Made by a program: the position numbers and the translations under genes. Positions 1 to 8,603 of a DNA stretch of 64,000 nt are shown here, piece after piece. The notes below the pieces were generated by a model. The model had not been told where the DNA came from, made no database searches, and was given only the letters and a program-made list of their open reading frames with translations. The stretch covers positions 12,187 to 76,186 of the forward strand of contig CAZSDP010000021.1 of assembly GCA_964605665.1 (NCBI GenBank). Reading direction: 5' to 3'. This DNA comes from CAZSDP01 sp964605665. GTDB lineage: Bacteria > Planctomycetota > UBA8108 > UBA1146. Position 1 is the stretch's first letter. Every line of letters begins with the position of its first letter.

Positions 1-77
1 CGCTGGTTTTCGCCACGGAGCAAGGGATCTCCACGCCAGGGCTTCTCGGCGAAATCGAATCGGAAAGCGAGTGGGGC

Positions 78-2786
78 ATGTGTTCAAAGTCTCTGGTCAT
101 GTGGGTGATATTGGTGCTGTGTGTTTGCAGCCCTGTTGTCACTCACGCTGACGTCGTGACTTTTGTCCCGACTCGCGACGTGATGTTGATAGAGACAGGG
201 CTGGGTGATCTCGCGAGCGGTTCCGGTTCTTATCTATGCGTTGGAAATACCAACCAAGGGGGATCTACAAATACCCGTCGAGCACTCTTGTATTTCGACA
301 TCTCCTCACAGATCCCACTGGGGTCGACGATCAATTCGGCGACTCTCACCCTGCACATGTCGCAGACCAGCGCTGGAAGCCAAAGTGTGACGTTGCATCG
401 CGTTCTGGAAAACTGGGGAGAGGGGATTTCAAATAGTGGCCCATGTTCGGGGGGGGCAGCATTCGACGACGATGCCACTTGGAGATACACCTTTTACAAT
501 TTTACGAATCCGAGCCAATCGACGAGTTGGACCAGTCTCGGAGGAGATTTCGATCCAGCGCTCTCTGCCAATGCCATTGTCGGTGGGGATGGTTTCTATA
601 GCTGGAGTGCGGCCGCGATGGTGACCGATCTACAGGGGTGGGTCGATGTACCGGTGACAAATTTTGGTTGGATGCTGCGGGGAAATGAATTCAGCTCGCA
701 AACTGCGAAGCGCTTTGATTCCGCTGAGAATTCCAATGTGAGTTTTCGACCTGAGCTCGTGGTCGACTTCACTCCAGGACCTCCAGTTGGTGCATGTTGC
801 TTCGTCGATGGAACTTGCGATGTTCTCACCGAAGTCGATTGCCTCGCATTGGATGGAGTGTTCCAAGGTGTCGGGCTGAGTTGCATACCAAATCGCTGTC
901 CACAGCCGACCGGAGCGTGTTGCTTTACCAATGGAGTCTGCGTCGAGGTGACTGAAGAAGATTGTGGGTTGCAAGGAGGGAGTTACGAAGGAGACTTTTC
1001 TGTATGCAATCCCGATCTTTGTCCAATCATACTGACGCCATACCTTGACCTCCTGCCGATTCCAACGGTCGCGATTCCCACTTCTGGGAGTGTCGGCGGT
1101 GCCGCGACTTACGAAATCGGTATGACGCAGTTTTCCCATCAAGCACACGGACAGCTTCCTCCGACGACCGTCTGGGGCTATGGAGGAAGTTTCCCCGGCC
1201 CCACAATCGAGGCGACTCGAGATCAACCGATCAGCATCGAGTGGATCAATGATCTCCGTGATGACATGGGGGTTTTGCGCACGACCCATCTTTTGCCGGT
1301 CGACACTTGCCTTCAAGGCCCCGATACTGCTGGAGATTCCCCTCGGACCGCAGTTCAGGTCGACGGTATTCACGTTCCAACCCTCTCAGGTGGGCTTCCC
1401 ACGAATACAATTCTGCCTGGTGAGTCGGTGCTGTACGACTATCCCAATGAGCAAAGTGCCGGGACTCTTTGGTATCACGACAATGCTCAAGGTGTGACTC
1501 GCCTGAATGTCTATCTCGGACTTCTTGGGTTATACGTCGTTCGAGACCAAGAGGAGTCCGTTTTGAACCTACCTTCTGGTTCGGATGAGATTCCCTTGAT
1601 CATTCAAGATCGTGCTTTTCATCCAGACGGTAGCTTCAAGTATCCGGAAGATTGGCGAGATGAGTACTTTGGCGACAAGACTCTGGTCAACGGAAAGATC
1701 TGGCCATTTCTCGTCGTGAAGCGGGGAAAATATCGGTTCCGAGTGTTGAATGCGTCCAACTCGCGAACTTATCGGTTGAGTTTGTCGAACGGTGATTCGT
1801 TTCAGCAAATCGGGTCGGACAGTCGGCTCTTCGCCACAACCGTGACGATCAACGATCTCACTCTTGCGCCCTCGGAGCGTGCAGATGTGATCATCGATTT
1901 CGGAAACTTGGCACCAGGCACAGAAGTGTTGTTGGTCAATGACGCGCCCGCTCCATTTTCCGGAGGAATGGGACAGGGCTCGAGCGGGGTGATCCCAGAG
2001 GTGATGAAGTTCTTCGTCACTTCGCAGCCTGGATTCACCGATCCGATTCCGTCCACCTTGGTTTCTACTGAGATTCTTCAAGAGTCGGAAGCGGTGGAGT
2101 TTCGAGAATTCGAAATCGAGCTGGTTGCAGAGCCGTGTGCCGGTAGTCAATGGTTGCTGGGCGGTCAGACGTGGGACCAACTCGACCAAGTTCCGGAACT
2201 GGGCGATGTTGAAGTTTGGAGCTTCATCAACCTGTCGGAAAAAGCACACTCGATAGGGATAGAGTTATCACCTTTTCAGATTCTTGATCGTCAGCTGATC
2301 GAAATAGAAATGGGCCAAGTCACTCCCACGGGTCCAAGAGTTCCTCCAACAGCGCAAGAGTCAGGCTGGAAGGACTCTGTGCTTTGTCCACCCTTAACAA
2401 TCACTCGAGTGATCACGCGGTTTGAAGACTATGTCGGCTTATACACTTATCACTCCGAGATATTGGAGCGAAGAGATCACGGAATGATGCGCCAGTTTGA
2501 AACGATCTCCCCTCCTCGGTTCATCCGGGGGGACGCAAATGGCGATGGAGCTTTGAATATCTCGGATCCGATCTTGGCGCTCGACTTTCTCTTCCAAGGA
2601 GGATCGATTTCGTGTCAGCAATCGGTCGACACCAACGATGACGAGACGATCAACATCGCTGATCCCGTCACTTCGTTGAGCTATCTCTTCCAGATGGGGA
2701 TGGCCCCTGTAGCCCCATTTCCTGGGTGTGATTCTGATCCGACGAATCCGACACTGACGTGCGATCAGTTTGCGGCCTGCCCTTAG
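78..2786 (+). CDS. Secreted CotA-like multicopper-oxidase-fold protein with DNRLRE domain, Cys-rich repeats and dockerin-like tail; copper ligands largely lost
   Basis: A signal peptide (residues 1-24, ending VTHA-D) precedes a DNRLRE-type beta domain (about 27-232). Two Cys-rich repeats follow, each starting GACCF (about 238-316), then a three-cupredoxin region resembling CotA laccase (about 330-812) and a type I dockerin-like tail beginning RGDANGDG (about 817-900). The fold is recognisable from VWGYGGSFPGPTIE, VNGKIWPF, KYRFRVLNASNSRTY and ESGWKDS. The copper motifs are not intact: the first HLH site reads VDGIH, WYHDH reads WYHDN, HPIHLH reads HSIGIE, and the final HCHILEH reads HSEILER, so the type-1 Cys is Ser. 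Laccase activity is therefore unlikely; a binding or structural role on the cell surface is inference. The ATG at 78 lies 4 nt after a GAGTG stretch. The frame stays open upstream to the window edge, so an earlier start cannot be excluded. Confidence 0.85.
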   Translation: MCSKSLVMWVILVLCVCSPVVTHADVVTFVPTRDVMLIETGLGDLASGSGSYLCVGNTNQGGSTNTRRALLYFDISSQIPLGSTINSATLTLHMSQTSAGSQSVTLHRVLENWGEGISNSGPCSGGAAFDDDATWRYTFYNFTNPSQSTSWTSLGGDFDPALSANAIVGGDGFYSWSAAAMVTDLQGWVDVPVTNFGWMLRGNEFSSQTAKRFDSAENSNVSFRPELVVDFTPGPPVGACCFVDGTCDVLTEVDCLALDGVFQGVGLSCIPNRCPQPTGACCFTNGVCVEVTEEDCGLQGGSYEGDFSVCNPDLCPIILTPYLDLLPIPTVAIPTSGSVGGAATYEIGMTQFSHQAHGQLPPTTVWGYGGSFPGPTIEATRDQPISIEWINDLRDDMGVLRTTHLLPVDTCLQGPDTAGDSPRTAVQVDGIHVPTLSGGLPTNTILPGESVLYDYPNEQSAGTLWYHDNAQGVTRLNVYLGLLGLYVVRDQEESVLNLPSGSDEIPLIIQDRAFHPDGSFKYPEDWRDEYFGDKTLVNGKIWPFLVVKRGKYRFRVLNASNSRTYRLSLSNGDSFQQIGSDSRLFATTVTINDLTLAPSERADVIIDFGNLAPGTEVLLVNDAPAPFSGGMGQGSSGVIPEVMKFFVTSQPGFTDPIPSTLVSTEILQESEAVEFREFEIELVAEPCAGSQWLLGGQTWDQLDQVPELGDVEVWSFINLSEKAHSIGIELSPFQILDRQLIEIEMGQVTPTGPRVPPTAQESGWKDSVLCPPLTITRVITRFEDYVGLYTYHSEILERRDHGMMRQFETISPPRFIRGDANGDGALNISDPILALDFLFQGGSISCQQSVDTNDDETINIADPVTSLSYLFQMGMAPVAPFPGCDSDPTNPTLTCDQFAACP

Positions 2787-2940
2787 GACTCATCCCGATA
2801 TCGATCTTGTTTCAGCAGTTGGTAGTGCACTGCAGCGACCAACCGGTGAAGTATACCGTCGATAGCTTCGAGGGTGACGGTGCAGGACTGTTCTTGTGCT
2901 CGGGAGTCGTTCAGCGCATTGACTCGACTCAAACTTGGAG

Positions 2941-3945
2941 TCAATTCATCGCTGCAGTGGGCTTTTGCTCAATCCCAAAGGTCCAATAAGTACGGATGCG
3001 GTCGGAGTCTGCTTCTCCTCGAGCCATCAGCTGGCAATGAGCTTCTCCCATGAATTCTCTGATCAAAGTGCGTCGGTCATCGATGGAAGAGATGGCGCCG
3101 GCAATTCCCGTCAGCCGTGCGACCTGAATGAAGTCGAGGCTATCGTCCTTCGACTTTTCGATCACCTGGTGCTCCCTGCTCACCGTTTCAAACCCTGCCT
3201 GCTGAAGCGCACGATTCAGTTGGTCCGATCCAAGCGGCTTGGGAAAAACAGAGTGGGTCTTGAGGACTTGAGCGTGCTGTTGTGGATTGCGACTTTCCAG
3301 TTCGTCGAGAGCAGCGCGGTAGCGTCTGTCTTGGTGGAGCAGGTCTCGAGCGATGCGGTAGACATCATGGAGCAGCGCTGCGTTGTGAGTCTCTCGCTTC
3401 TGGCATTCGATGTCTCCAGTATTGAAGACCAGAACACCTCCGGGCTTCAGGAGGGTAAACAACTCCTGGAAGATTTGATCGAGCTTCTTCTCTGGAAGCA
3501 GGTGAATCGTGCTGGCGGAGACGATGAAGTCGAATCGATTCTCCCCAAAGGGAGTGACCAGCGGTTCTTCGCTCTTGAGATTCAACAGAAAGAAGTGGGT
3601 TTCCGGGTGTTGGTTCAGAAGTTGATGAGCGGTGAGGAACCAAGATGGCATGACGTCGGTCAAGGCGATCTCGAGTCCAAGATTGTGTTGGTCGGAGTGT
3701 TGGAGCAGAGGAAGTGCTGATCCGCCGGTTCCGGTCGCGTAGTCGAGACCGACGGCTCCTTCGAAGAGGTACGGCTCGAGGAGTTTCAAAAGTCTGGTGG
3801 TGTTGTCACGGTGCCATCCGCGAGGGTTCAGGGCATCGCCGGCATGGTAAAGTGCCTGATGATAATCCTGACCGTCCTTCAACATTTCATCCGAGGGTTG
3901 AGTTGGAGGGATCCACTCCCCTGTCCAGCGAGTTGAACTGTCCAT
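2941..3945 (-). CDS. Class I SAM-dependent methyltransferase
   Basis: 334 residues. The SAM-binding core shows motif I as GLDYATGTGGSALPLL (about residues 70-85), an acidic strand end (GLEIALTDVMPSW), the RFDFIVSASTIHLLP segment at the motif IV position, and KPGGVLVFNTGD at post-motif III. The C-terminal third (about 215-334) is helical and has no motif I recognise. The substrate cannot be told from sequence; a small molecule is likelier than a nucleic acid because no target-recognition domain is visible. It is convergent with the cupredoxin gene (about 150 bases between stops). The opposite strand also carries a long open frame in this region, judged a shadow. Confidence 0.8.
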   Translation of the reverse strand: MDSSTRWTGEWIPPTQPSDEMLKDGQDYHQALYHAGDALNPRGWHRDNTTRLLKLLEPYLFEGAVGLDYATGTGGSALPLLQHSDQHNLGLEIALTDVMPSWFLTAHQLLNQHPETHFFLLNLKSEEPLVTPFGENRFDFIVSASTIHLLPEKKLDQIFQELFTLLKPGGVLVFNTGDIECQKRETHNAALLHDVYRIARDLLHQDRRYRAALDELESRNPQQHAQVLKTHSVFPKPLGSDQLNRALQQAGFETVSREHQVIEKSKDDSLDFIQVARLTGIAGAISSIDDRRTLIREFMGEAHCQLMARGEADSDRIRTYWTFGIEQKPTAAMN

Positions 3946-4325
3946 GAATGAGGCGTTTCTCTACTTGAGGTTCGACGGGGGATCGGATCCTGGAGGTGGT
4001 GGACCGCATCCATGTCGATACCGGGAGTTGTCGAAGTCTCGAACCGCCGCCTCTGTTCTGAGGATCTTTCTCCACCCCTTGTCGGGAGAATGCCTCTGGA
4101 GGCGGAACTTCGACATTTCTTCAGTATACCTTGGGATTTGCAGGCAGGCCGGGGAGGTGGGTTGCGGCGGTCGAGGACCTTCGCGGTGAAGCGTGGGGAA
4201 ACTGAGGATTTCTTGCCATATCGAAGGGAATTGAGCCGTCGATCTGGTGTGAACAGTTCAATTTTTACCGCTGGATCGACCACGACCGATCCATCTCGGT
4301 GGAGCATTGAGTCTGAGTGTCGTTC
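3946..4325. other. Intergenic stretch without a convincing gene
   Basis: 380 bases between the methyltransferase start and the end of the next minus-strand gene. Open frames exist on both strands, but their translations are Arg/Ser/Pro-rich with no domain or signal. No tRNA or terminator was recognised. The methyltransferase promoter should lie here. Confidence 0.4.
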
Positions 4326-4769
4326 TCAGGGAGATGAAGAAACGCGGATTCCCCCGACCGCTGCTTTCCGAGCATCGAGAAGCGCGGCGCCGAAAGGGAC
4401 CCACCAAATCAGGTCATTGGGGATGATGGTGATGGCGAATGTCCAGGGGAGATCGCCAGTCGATCCTGCGATCAGAAATCCGATCGGTCCTAGGATCTTT
4501 CCGAGTAGCCCGACAAGCACAATTGGCCAGTGTCTGCGGGAGTCGCTTGCAGCGATCCAATATCCGATTCCGTAGACTCCGACGATCATCCCGATGCATT
4601 GCCAGAATTGGAATGTGATCGAATCGAGGGTGTCGATTCGATGCAGGGGTAGCAAGAGGTTGAGAGTGGCCTTCGGAAAGAGAACGACGGCAAGACCCCA
4701 CAGAAGATTGTATAGGGCAGCGAGGCGAAGGCTGATCGATATGAAACGTGGAGCCGAAGGCAAACTCAT
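4326..4769 (-). CDS. Small integral membrane protein, unknown function
   Basis: 147 residues with about four hydrophobic segments: LAALYNLLWGLAVVLF (about 12-28), the FWQCIGMIVGVYGIGYWIAA region (about 53-73), WPIVLVGLLGKILGPIGFLIAG (about 80-102), and IIPNDLIWWVPFGAALL (about 114-131). This is a compact four-helix inner-membrane protein. I do not recognise the family with certainty; the pattern is like small uncharacterised alkyl-hydroperoxide/SPW-type hypothetical membrane proteins. AGGAG sits directly against the ATG at 4769, so the TTG two codons downstream (4763), five bases from that AGGAG, may be the true start. Confidence 0.6.
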   Translation of the reverse strand: MSLPSAPRFISISLRLAALYNLLWGLAVVLFPKATLNLLLPLHRIDTLDSITFQFWQCIGMIVGVYGIGYWIAASDSRRHWPIVLVGLLGKILGPIGFLIAGSTGDLPWTFAITIIPNDLIWWVPFGAALLDARKAAVGGIRVSSSP

Positions 4770-5018
4770 CTCCTCGATTCTGGATTTTGGGACTCTTTCT
4801 GATCGACGATTAAATCGAAGCTCGACGAGAGAAGCGAGGATTCCACCCTCTCAGGCTCACTTTCGGAGAGTCCGGTGGTAAAGATTCGACAAATCGAGAT
4901 CTGATGCGGGAATTCTAAGGTCTCTTCAAATTTGAGCGAATCCAAAGGCGAAATTGCGACGTATCCCTTTCATACAGACTCAGCGTTACTCCGATTCATT
5001 TCAGCCTGAAAGGTCGCT

Positions 5019-6356
5019 ATGCCCCTCTTGGTCGCCATTTTCTTGTGCATCACTCCTCTGGGAGCTCTTAGCAATTCGACTTCCGAGGAGGACGCCAAAA
5101 AACCGGGCCTCAACATCGTTGAAACAGCGGTGTCTGCAGGGCAGTTTGAGGGTCTTGTCGCGGCACTAGGAGCTGCAAATTTAACGGAGCTTCTGAAAGG
5201 TAATGGTCCCTTCACGGTATTTGCGCCGACGGACGAGGCGATTGAGAAGCTAGGAATCGACAACGTTCAAGAGTTGTTCCAACCGCAAAACCGTCGTCGA
5301 CTCGAACAAATCCTCTCCTTCCATGTTGTTTCTGGGAGACGCTCTGCGGGGGACCTCCTCGCGAGTCAGGAACTCTCCACCTTACAAGGTGGGAATCTCA
5401 ATGTTCGTCTCGAACAGGGACGTCTCAAGGTCAATGACGCATTTGTCACGAGCAATGATATTCCTGCTGCGAATGGCGTCATTCATGCCATCGATACAGT
5501 CTTATTGCCGGAGTTGGAAGAAGTGAGAAAAGTAGATTCGACCCAAGGGACAATCGACTTGCTCAGCCTCGCCATCGAAAGAGGAGTGCCCCTCTACAAT
5601 TCGGGTCAGCCTCTCGCGTGCGTGGCGGTCTATGAAGTGGCGTTGCAATCTCTGGTTTCGCGACCTGGCGATCTGCAAGAGGAAGTCGTTGCCGTCGCTG
5701 AAACGGCCATCGATAAGTTCAAGAGCGACGAGAGTGCATCGACTGCCGCATGGACTCTGCGAAACGGCATTGATCGAGTCATCGAGCTCCTCCTCTTGAA
5801 ACGGAGACTCTCTCAAGCGAGTGTTGGTAGCGCGAACGTTGGACAGCGTCTCTTTCAGTTCGACGATAGAAATGAAGTCGATGCCTGGTTCTCCCTCAAT
5901 GACGACGTGATGGGGGGGATTTCTCAATCGAGGATGGTTGCTTCCGCGCCGGGAATTGCCCGATTCGAAGGAGCGTTGAGTCTGGAAAACAATGGCGGAT
6001 TTGCGACGGTTCGTTCGCGGGCTCAGGAACTCAATTTGGAGGGTGCCGAAGGTCTCCGATTTCGGGTTCGAGGAGACGGGCGGACATATCGGATCAGTGC
6101 TCTCACCAGTGATCGCCGGAGAGAAGTGAGGAACTGGCAATGTGACTTCCGGACCGAGGCGGGGACGTGGCAGGAATTTACGATTCCCTTCACTGACCTC
6201 GAGCTGAACGTCATGGGTCGACGATTCCCCGGGGCTGGTCCGTTGTCGCCAAGCTCGGTTCGATCGATCTCGTTCGGCATTGCTGATAAAAATGAAACTC
6301 CCTTTTCGCTAGAAATCGATTGGATTGAAGCGATTCGGGTCGAGCCTGCAATTTGA
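5019..6356 (+). CDS. Secreted fasciclin-domain protein fused to a CIA30-like domain
   Basis: 445 residues. A short signal peptide (MPLLVAIFLCITPLGALS) is followed by a FAS1/fasciclin domain (about 28-165) with its hallmark segments: NIVETAVSAGQFEGLVAAL, GPFTVFAPTDEAI, FHVVSGR and NGVIHAIDTVLLP. A helical linker (about 170-270) leads to a CIA30-like beta domain (about 278-440): LFQFDDRNEVDAWFSLNDDVMGG, FRVRGDGRTYRIS, WQEFTIPF and SFGIADK. FAS1 domains mediate adhesion or polymer binding. CIA30 was named from a complex I assembly factor, but in bacteria it is a galactose-binding-like domain seen in exported proteins. A surface or periplasmic binding role is inference. The ATG has GAAAGG six bases upstream. 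The stop is four bases before the start of the downstream dehydrogenase-like gene, suggesting cotranscription. Confidence 0.85.
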   Translation: MPLLVAIFLCITPLGALSNSTSEEDAKKPGLNIVETAVSAGQFEGLVAALGAANLTELLKGNGPFTVFAPTDEAIEKLGIDNVQELFQPQNRRRLEQILSFHVVSGRRSAGDLLASQELSTLQGGNLNVRLEQGRLKVNDAFVTSNDIPAANGVIHAIDTVLLPELEEVRKVDSTQGTIDLLSLAIERGVPLYNSGQPLACVAVYEVALQSLVSRPGDLQEEVVAVAETAIDKFKSDESASTAAWTLRNGIDRVIELLLLKRRLSQASVGSANVGQRLFQFDDRNEVDAWFSLNDDVMGGISQSRMVASAPGIARFEGALSLENNGGFATVRSRAQELNLEGAEGLRFRVRGDGRTYRISALTSDRRREVRNWQCDFRTEAGTWQEFTIPFTDLELNVMGRRFPGAGPLSPSSVRSISFGIADKNETPFSLEIDWIEAIRVEPAI

Positions 6357-6360
6357 GCAG

Positions 6361-7869
6361 ATGTTCGTTCGAAGCTTCTACAGCCATGATTCACTTTCAG
6401 GTGCACATCCTCCTCGCGATGGAGGGCGAATCCTGGTAACCGGTGCGACCGGCTACATCGGCGGGAGACTCGTCCCTCGTTTACTCGATAGCGGCTACTC
6501 CGTTCGTTGCTTGGTTCGCTCCCCTCGAAAGCTCACCGATCGTTCCTGGGCAACGCATCCGAACGTCGAGATCGTCAAAGCTGATCTCTCTGCGACGACG
6601 GTGGAGGAGTTATCTGGGCACCTCGCACGGTGCTCAGCAGCCTACTATTTGGTGCACGCCATGATTTCGGCAGGCGCGGAATATGTCGATCACGATCGAA
6701 AGATGGCGGAGAAGTTTGCCAAGGCTGCGGAGCTTGCTCTCGTGGGCAGGATCATCTACCTGGGGGGACTCGGCGAGTTAGGAGCGGAGCTTTCCCAACA
6801 CTTGGCTTCGCGGAGAGAAGTTGGCCAGGTTCTCTCCCGCGGTTCGGTTCCGGTAACTGAACTCAGAGCTGCAATGATCATCGGTTCTGGCTCCGCTTCT
6901 TTTGAGATCCTACGCTACTTGGTCGAACGACTACCGGTCATGATGACTCCAAAGTGGGTGAAGACGGAGTGCCAACCGATCGGAATCACCAATGTCTTGG
7001 TGTACTTGATTCGCTGTTTGTCGACTCCTGAGACGATCGGACGAAAGCTCGACATCGGCGGCGCAGACTCGATGAGTTATGCGAAGTTGATGGAGATCAT
7101 GTCTGAAGAGCGCAGCCTTCCGAGGCGATGGGTAATTCCGGTTCCGGTCCTAACTCCAAAGCTCAGTTCTCTTTGGATTCACCTGGTGACTCCGGTGGGC
7201 TATCGAATCTCCCGACCTTTGGCAGAAGGTCTCAAGAATCGTGTGACTTGTCGTAACCAAGATGCGCAACAGCTTATTCCTCAAGACTTACTCACGGCAC
7301 GTGAAGCAATTCGAGCCGCTCTCCTTCAGGTGCGTGAGCATGAAGTCGAGACGATCTGGTCGACTGCCGGCGCTCTCCTCGGAGATCCTGATTGGGCGGG
7401 TGGAACCACCTTTGTCGACCGTAGAACAATCGATGTGGCAGCCCGTCCCGCTGAGGTCTTTCGAGCAGTGTGCCGAGTGGGAGGTGGTCATGGATGGTAC
7501 GCAGCAGACTGGCTATGGAGAATCCGAGGGTGGATCGATCGCTGCGTCGGTGGACCAGGACTTCGGCGCGGTCGACGAAACCCAGAAACAGTCTCCTTTG
7601 GTGAAGCCCTTGATTTTTGGCGGGTCACCGAATTGGAGCCGAATCGTTCTCTAAGGCTAAGGGCAGAAATGAAGTTACCAGGAGAAGCGATGCTCGAATT
7701 CCGTTTTGAAGAGCTCGCTGGTGGTGGCACACGATTGCACCAAACTGCGCGCTTTCGTCCGAAAGGCCTTCTGGGGCTTGCTTACTGGTACGCGGTCGTC
7801 CCTCTTCACCATGTAGTGTTTTCTGGCATGCTAGGCGGGATTCGGCGTGCGGCTGAGCGCGGTGGATGA
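6361..7869 (+). CDS. NAD(P)-binding SDR/NmrA-type protein with C-terminal DUF2867 domain
   Basis: 502 residues from the chosen ATG. The N-terminal Rossmann domain (about 20-230) has a TGATGYIGG dinucleotide loop, CLVRSP after the second strand and the VHAMIS/YLGGLG region of atypical SDR proteins. The C-terminal part (about 340-495) matches the DUF2867 pattern found in this fusion: FVDRRTIDVAARPAEVF, GWYAADWLWRIRGWID, LDFWRVTELEPNRSLRLRAEMKLPGEAMLEF and YWYAVVPLHHVVF. These fusions are annotated as NAD-dependent epimerase/dehydratase-like proteins of unknown substrate. The ATG at 6325 overlaps the upstream gene by 32 bases; 6361, just past that gene's stop, is preferred. Confidence 0.85.
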   Translation: MFVRSFYSHDSLSGAHPPRDGGRILVTGATGYIGGRLVPRLLDSGYSVRCLVRSPRKLTDRSWATHPNVEIVKADLSATTVEELSGHLARCSAAYYLVHAMISAGAEYVDHDRKMAEKFAKAAELALVGRIIYLGGLGELGAELSQHLASRREVGQVLSRGSVPVTELRAAMIIGSGSASFEILRYLVERLPVMMTPKWVKTECQPIGITNVLVYLIRCLSTPETIGRKLDIGGADSMSYAKLMEIMSEERSLPRRWVIPVPVLTPKLSSLWIHLVTPVGYRISRPLAEGLKNRVTCRNQDAQQLIPQDLLTAREAIRAALLQVREHEVETIWSTAGALLGDPDWAGGTTFVDRRTIDVAARPAEVFRAVCRVGGGHGWYAADWLWRIRGWIDRCVGGPGLRRGRRNPETVSFGEALDFWRVTELEPNRSLRLRAEMKLPGEAMLEFRFEELAGGGTRLHQTARFRPKGLLGLAYWYAVVPLHHVVFSGMLGGIRRAAERGG

Positions 7870-8087
7870 CCGAGTTCGGTCGCTTATGCCTCTATTTGAT
7901 CTTCGAATTGAATACCTGCCTGAATTCAATCCAGTGCTTTGATTCACGCCCAGTGATTCTCTACCAGGGGCGAATGGTGCTACCTCCTTTACCGTTTGAT
8001 CTCTGAGTTCTACGGCATTTGAGTGTGAGTTTAATCGTGACTCTAAGCTCAAAGAGATTTCCTCTCCAACTCAGGAAATACGCGTAT

Positions 8088-8288
8088 TCAAATCAATGTT
8101 GAGCAAAGGGGAGTCTGGTCTACTGAACACGTGCCCATGACGGGTCCCACGCAGCGGGTCTTAAGCTCTTGTAGGATTGCATCGTCGACGTGCGGCGAGG
8201 AATAGATTCCGGCGATGCGCATCGGTCCCCCGCAGACTTCAGGGTCGTCGAGCCAGGTATGTCGAATCAGCTCTACCCAGGGATGTCT
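8088..8288 (-). pseudogene. Decayed C-terminal fragment of an IS91-type transposase
   Basis: Read on the minus strand, a 66-codon stretch with a stop codon just before it gives HPWVELIRHTWLDDPEVC followed by GGPMRIAGIYSSPHVDD and AILQEL. This resembles the end of IS91-family Y2 transposases, which carry a W..LI......DPL.CP.CGG.MRI..I..P.VI..IL..L pattern. The second half of the zinc motif (P.C) is missing and no upstream catalytic region is readable, so this is a remnant. The assignment is from memory of the family pattern, with no search run. Confidence 0.5.
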
Positions 8289-8603
8289 TCATGCCTGGGT
8301 GAAGGGATCAGACTCGTCGGGTTGGCTGGCGGAGACCAATTGGCATTGCAGCGGCGTTATGGCGCCATCGTCGCCGGTTCAGTACTTGTCTATGCCGCTT
8401 GGCGCGTCAGTATTTGGAGGACGTGTCCGACTACAGTCAATTAAGCTCTCCGCTTCTTTTAGGAAGCGAAACAGTTCGTTCTGTGGCTTGCTCGTTGCTT
8501 CGGTTGTTCCAGGACCCAGCAAGCTGAATCTAAAACGGCCGGAAGGACCGGATGAATGGTTTTCAATCTTCGACTCGCCTCGGGCGGGTAAGAATTGGAG
8601 GAG

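Noticed and set aside
630..1373. 247-codon minus-strand frame in the cupredoxin gene
   Set aside because: It is antisense to a well-supported coding region and carries no domain.
4012..4575. Plus-strand open frame of 187 codons
   Set aside because: Arg/Ser/Pro-rich, overlaps antisense of the small membrane protein gene, and shows no motif or ribosome site.
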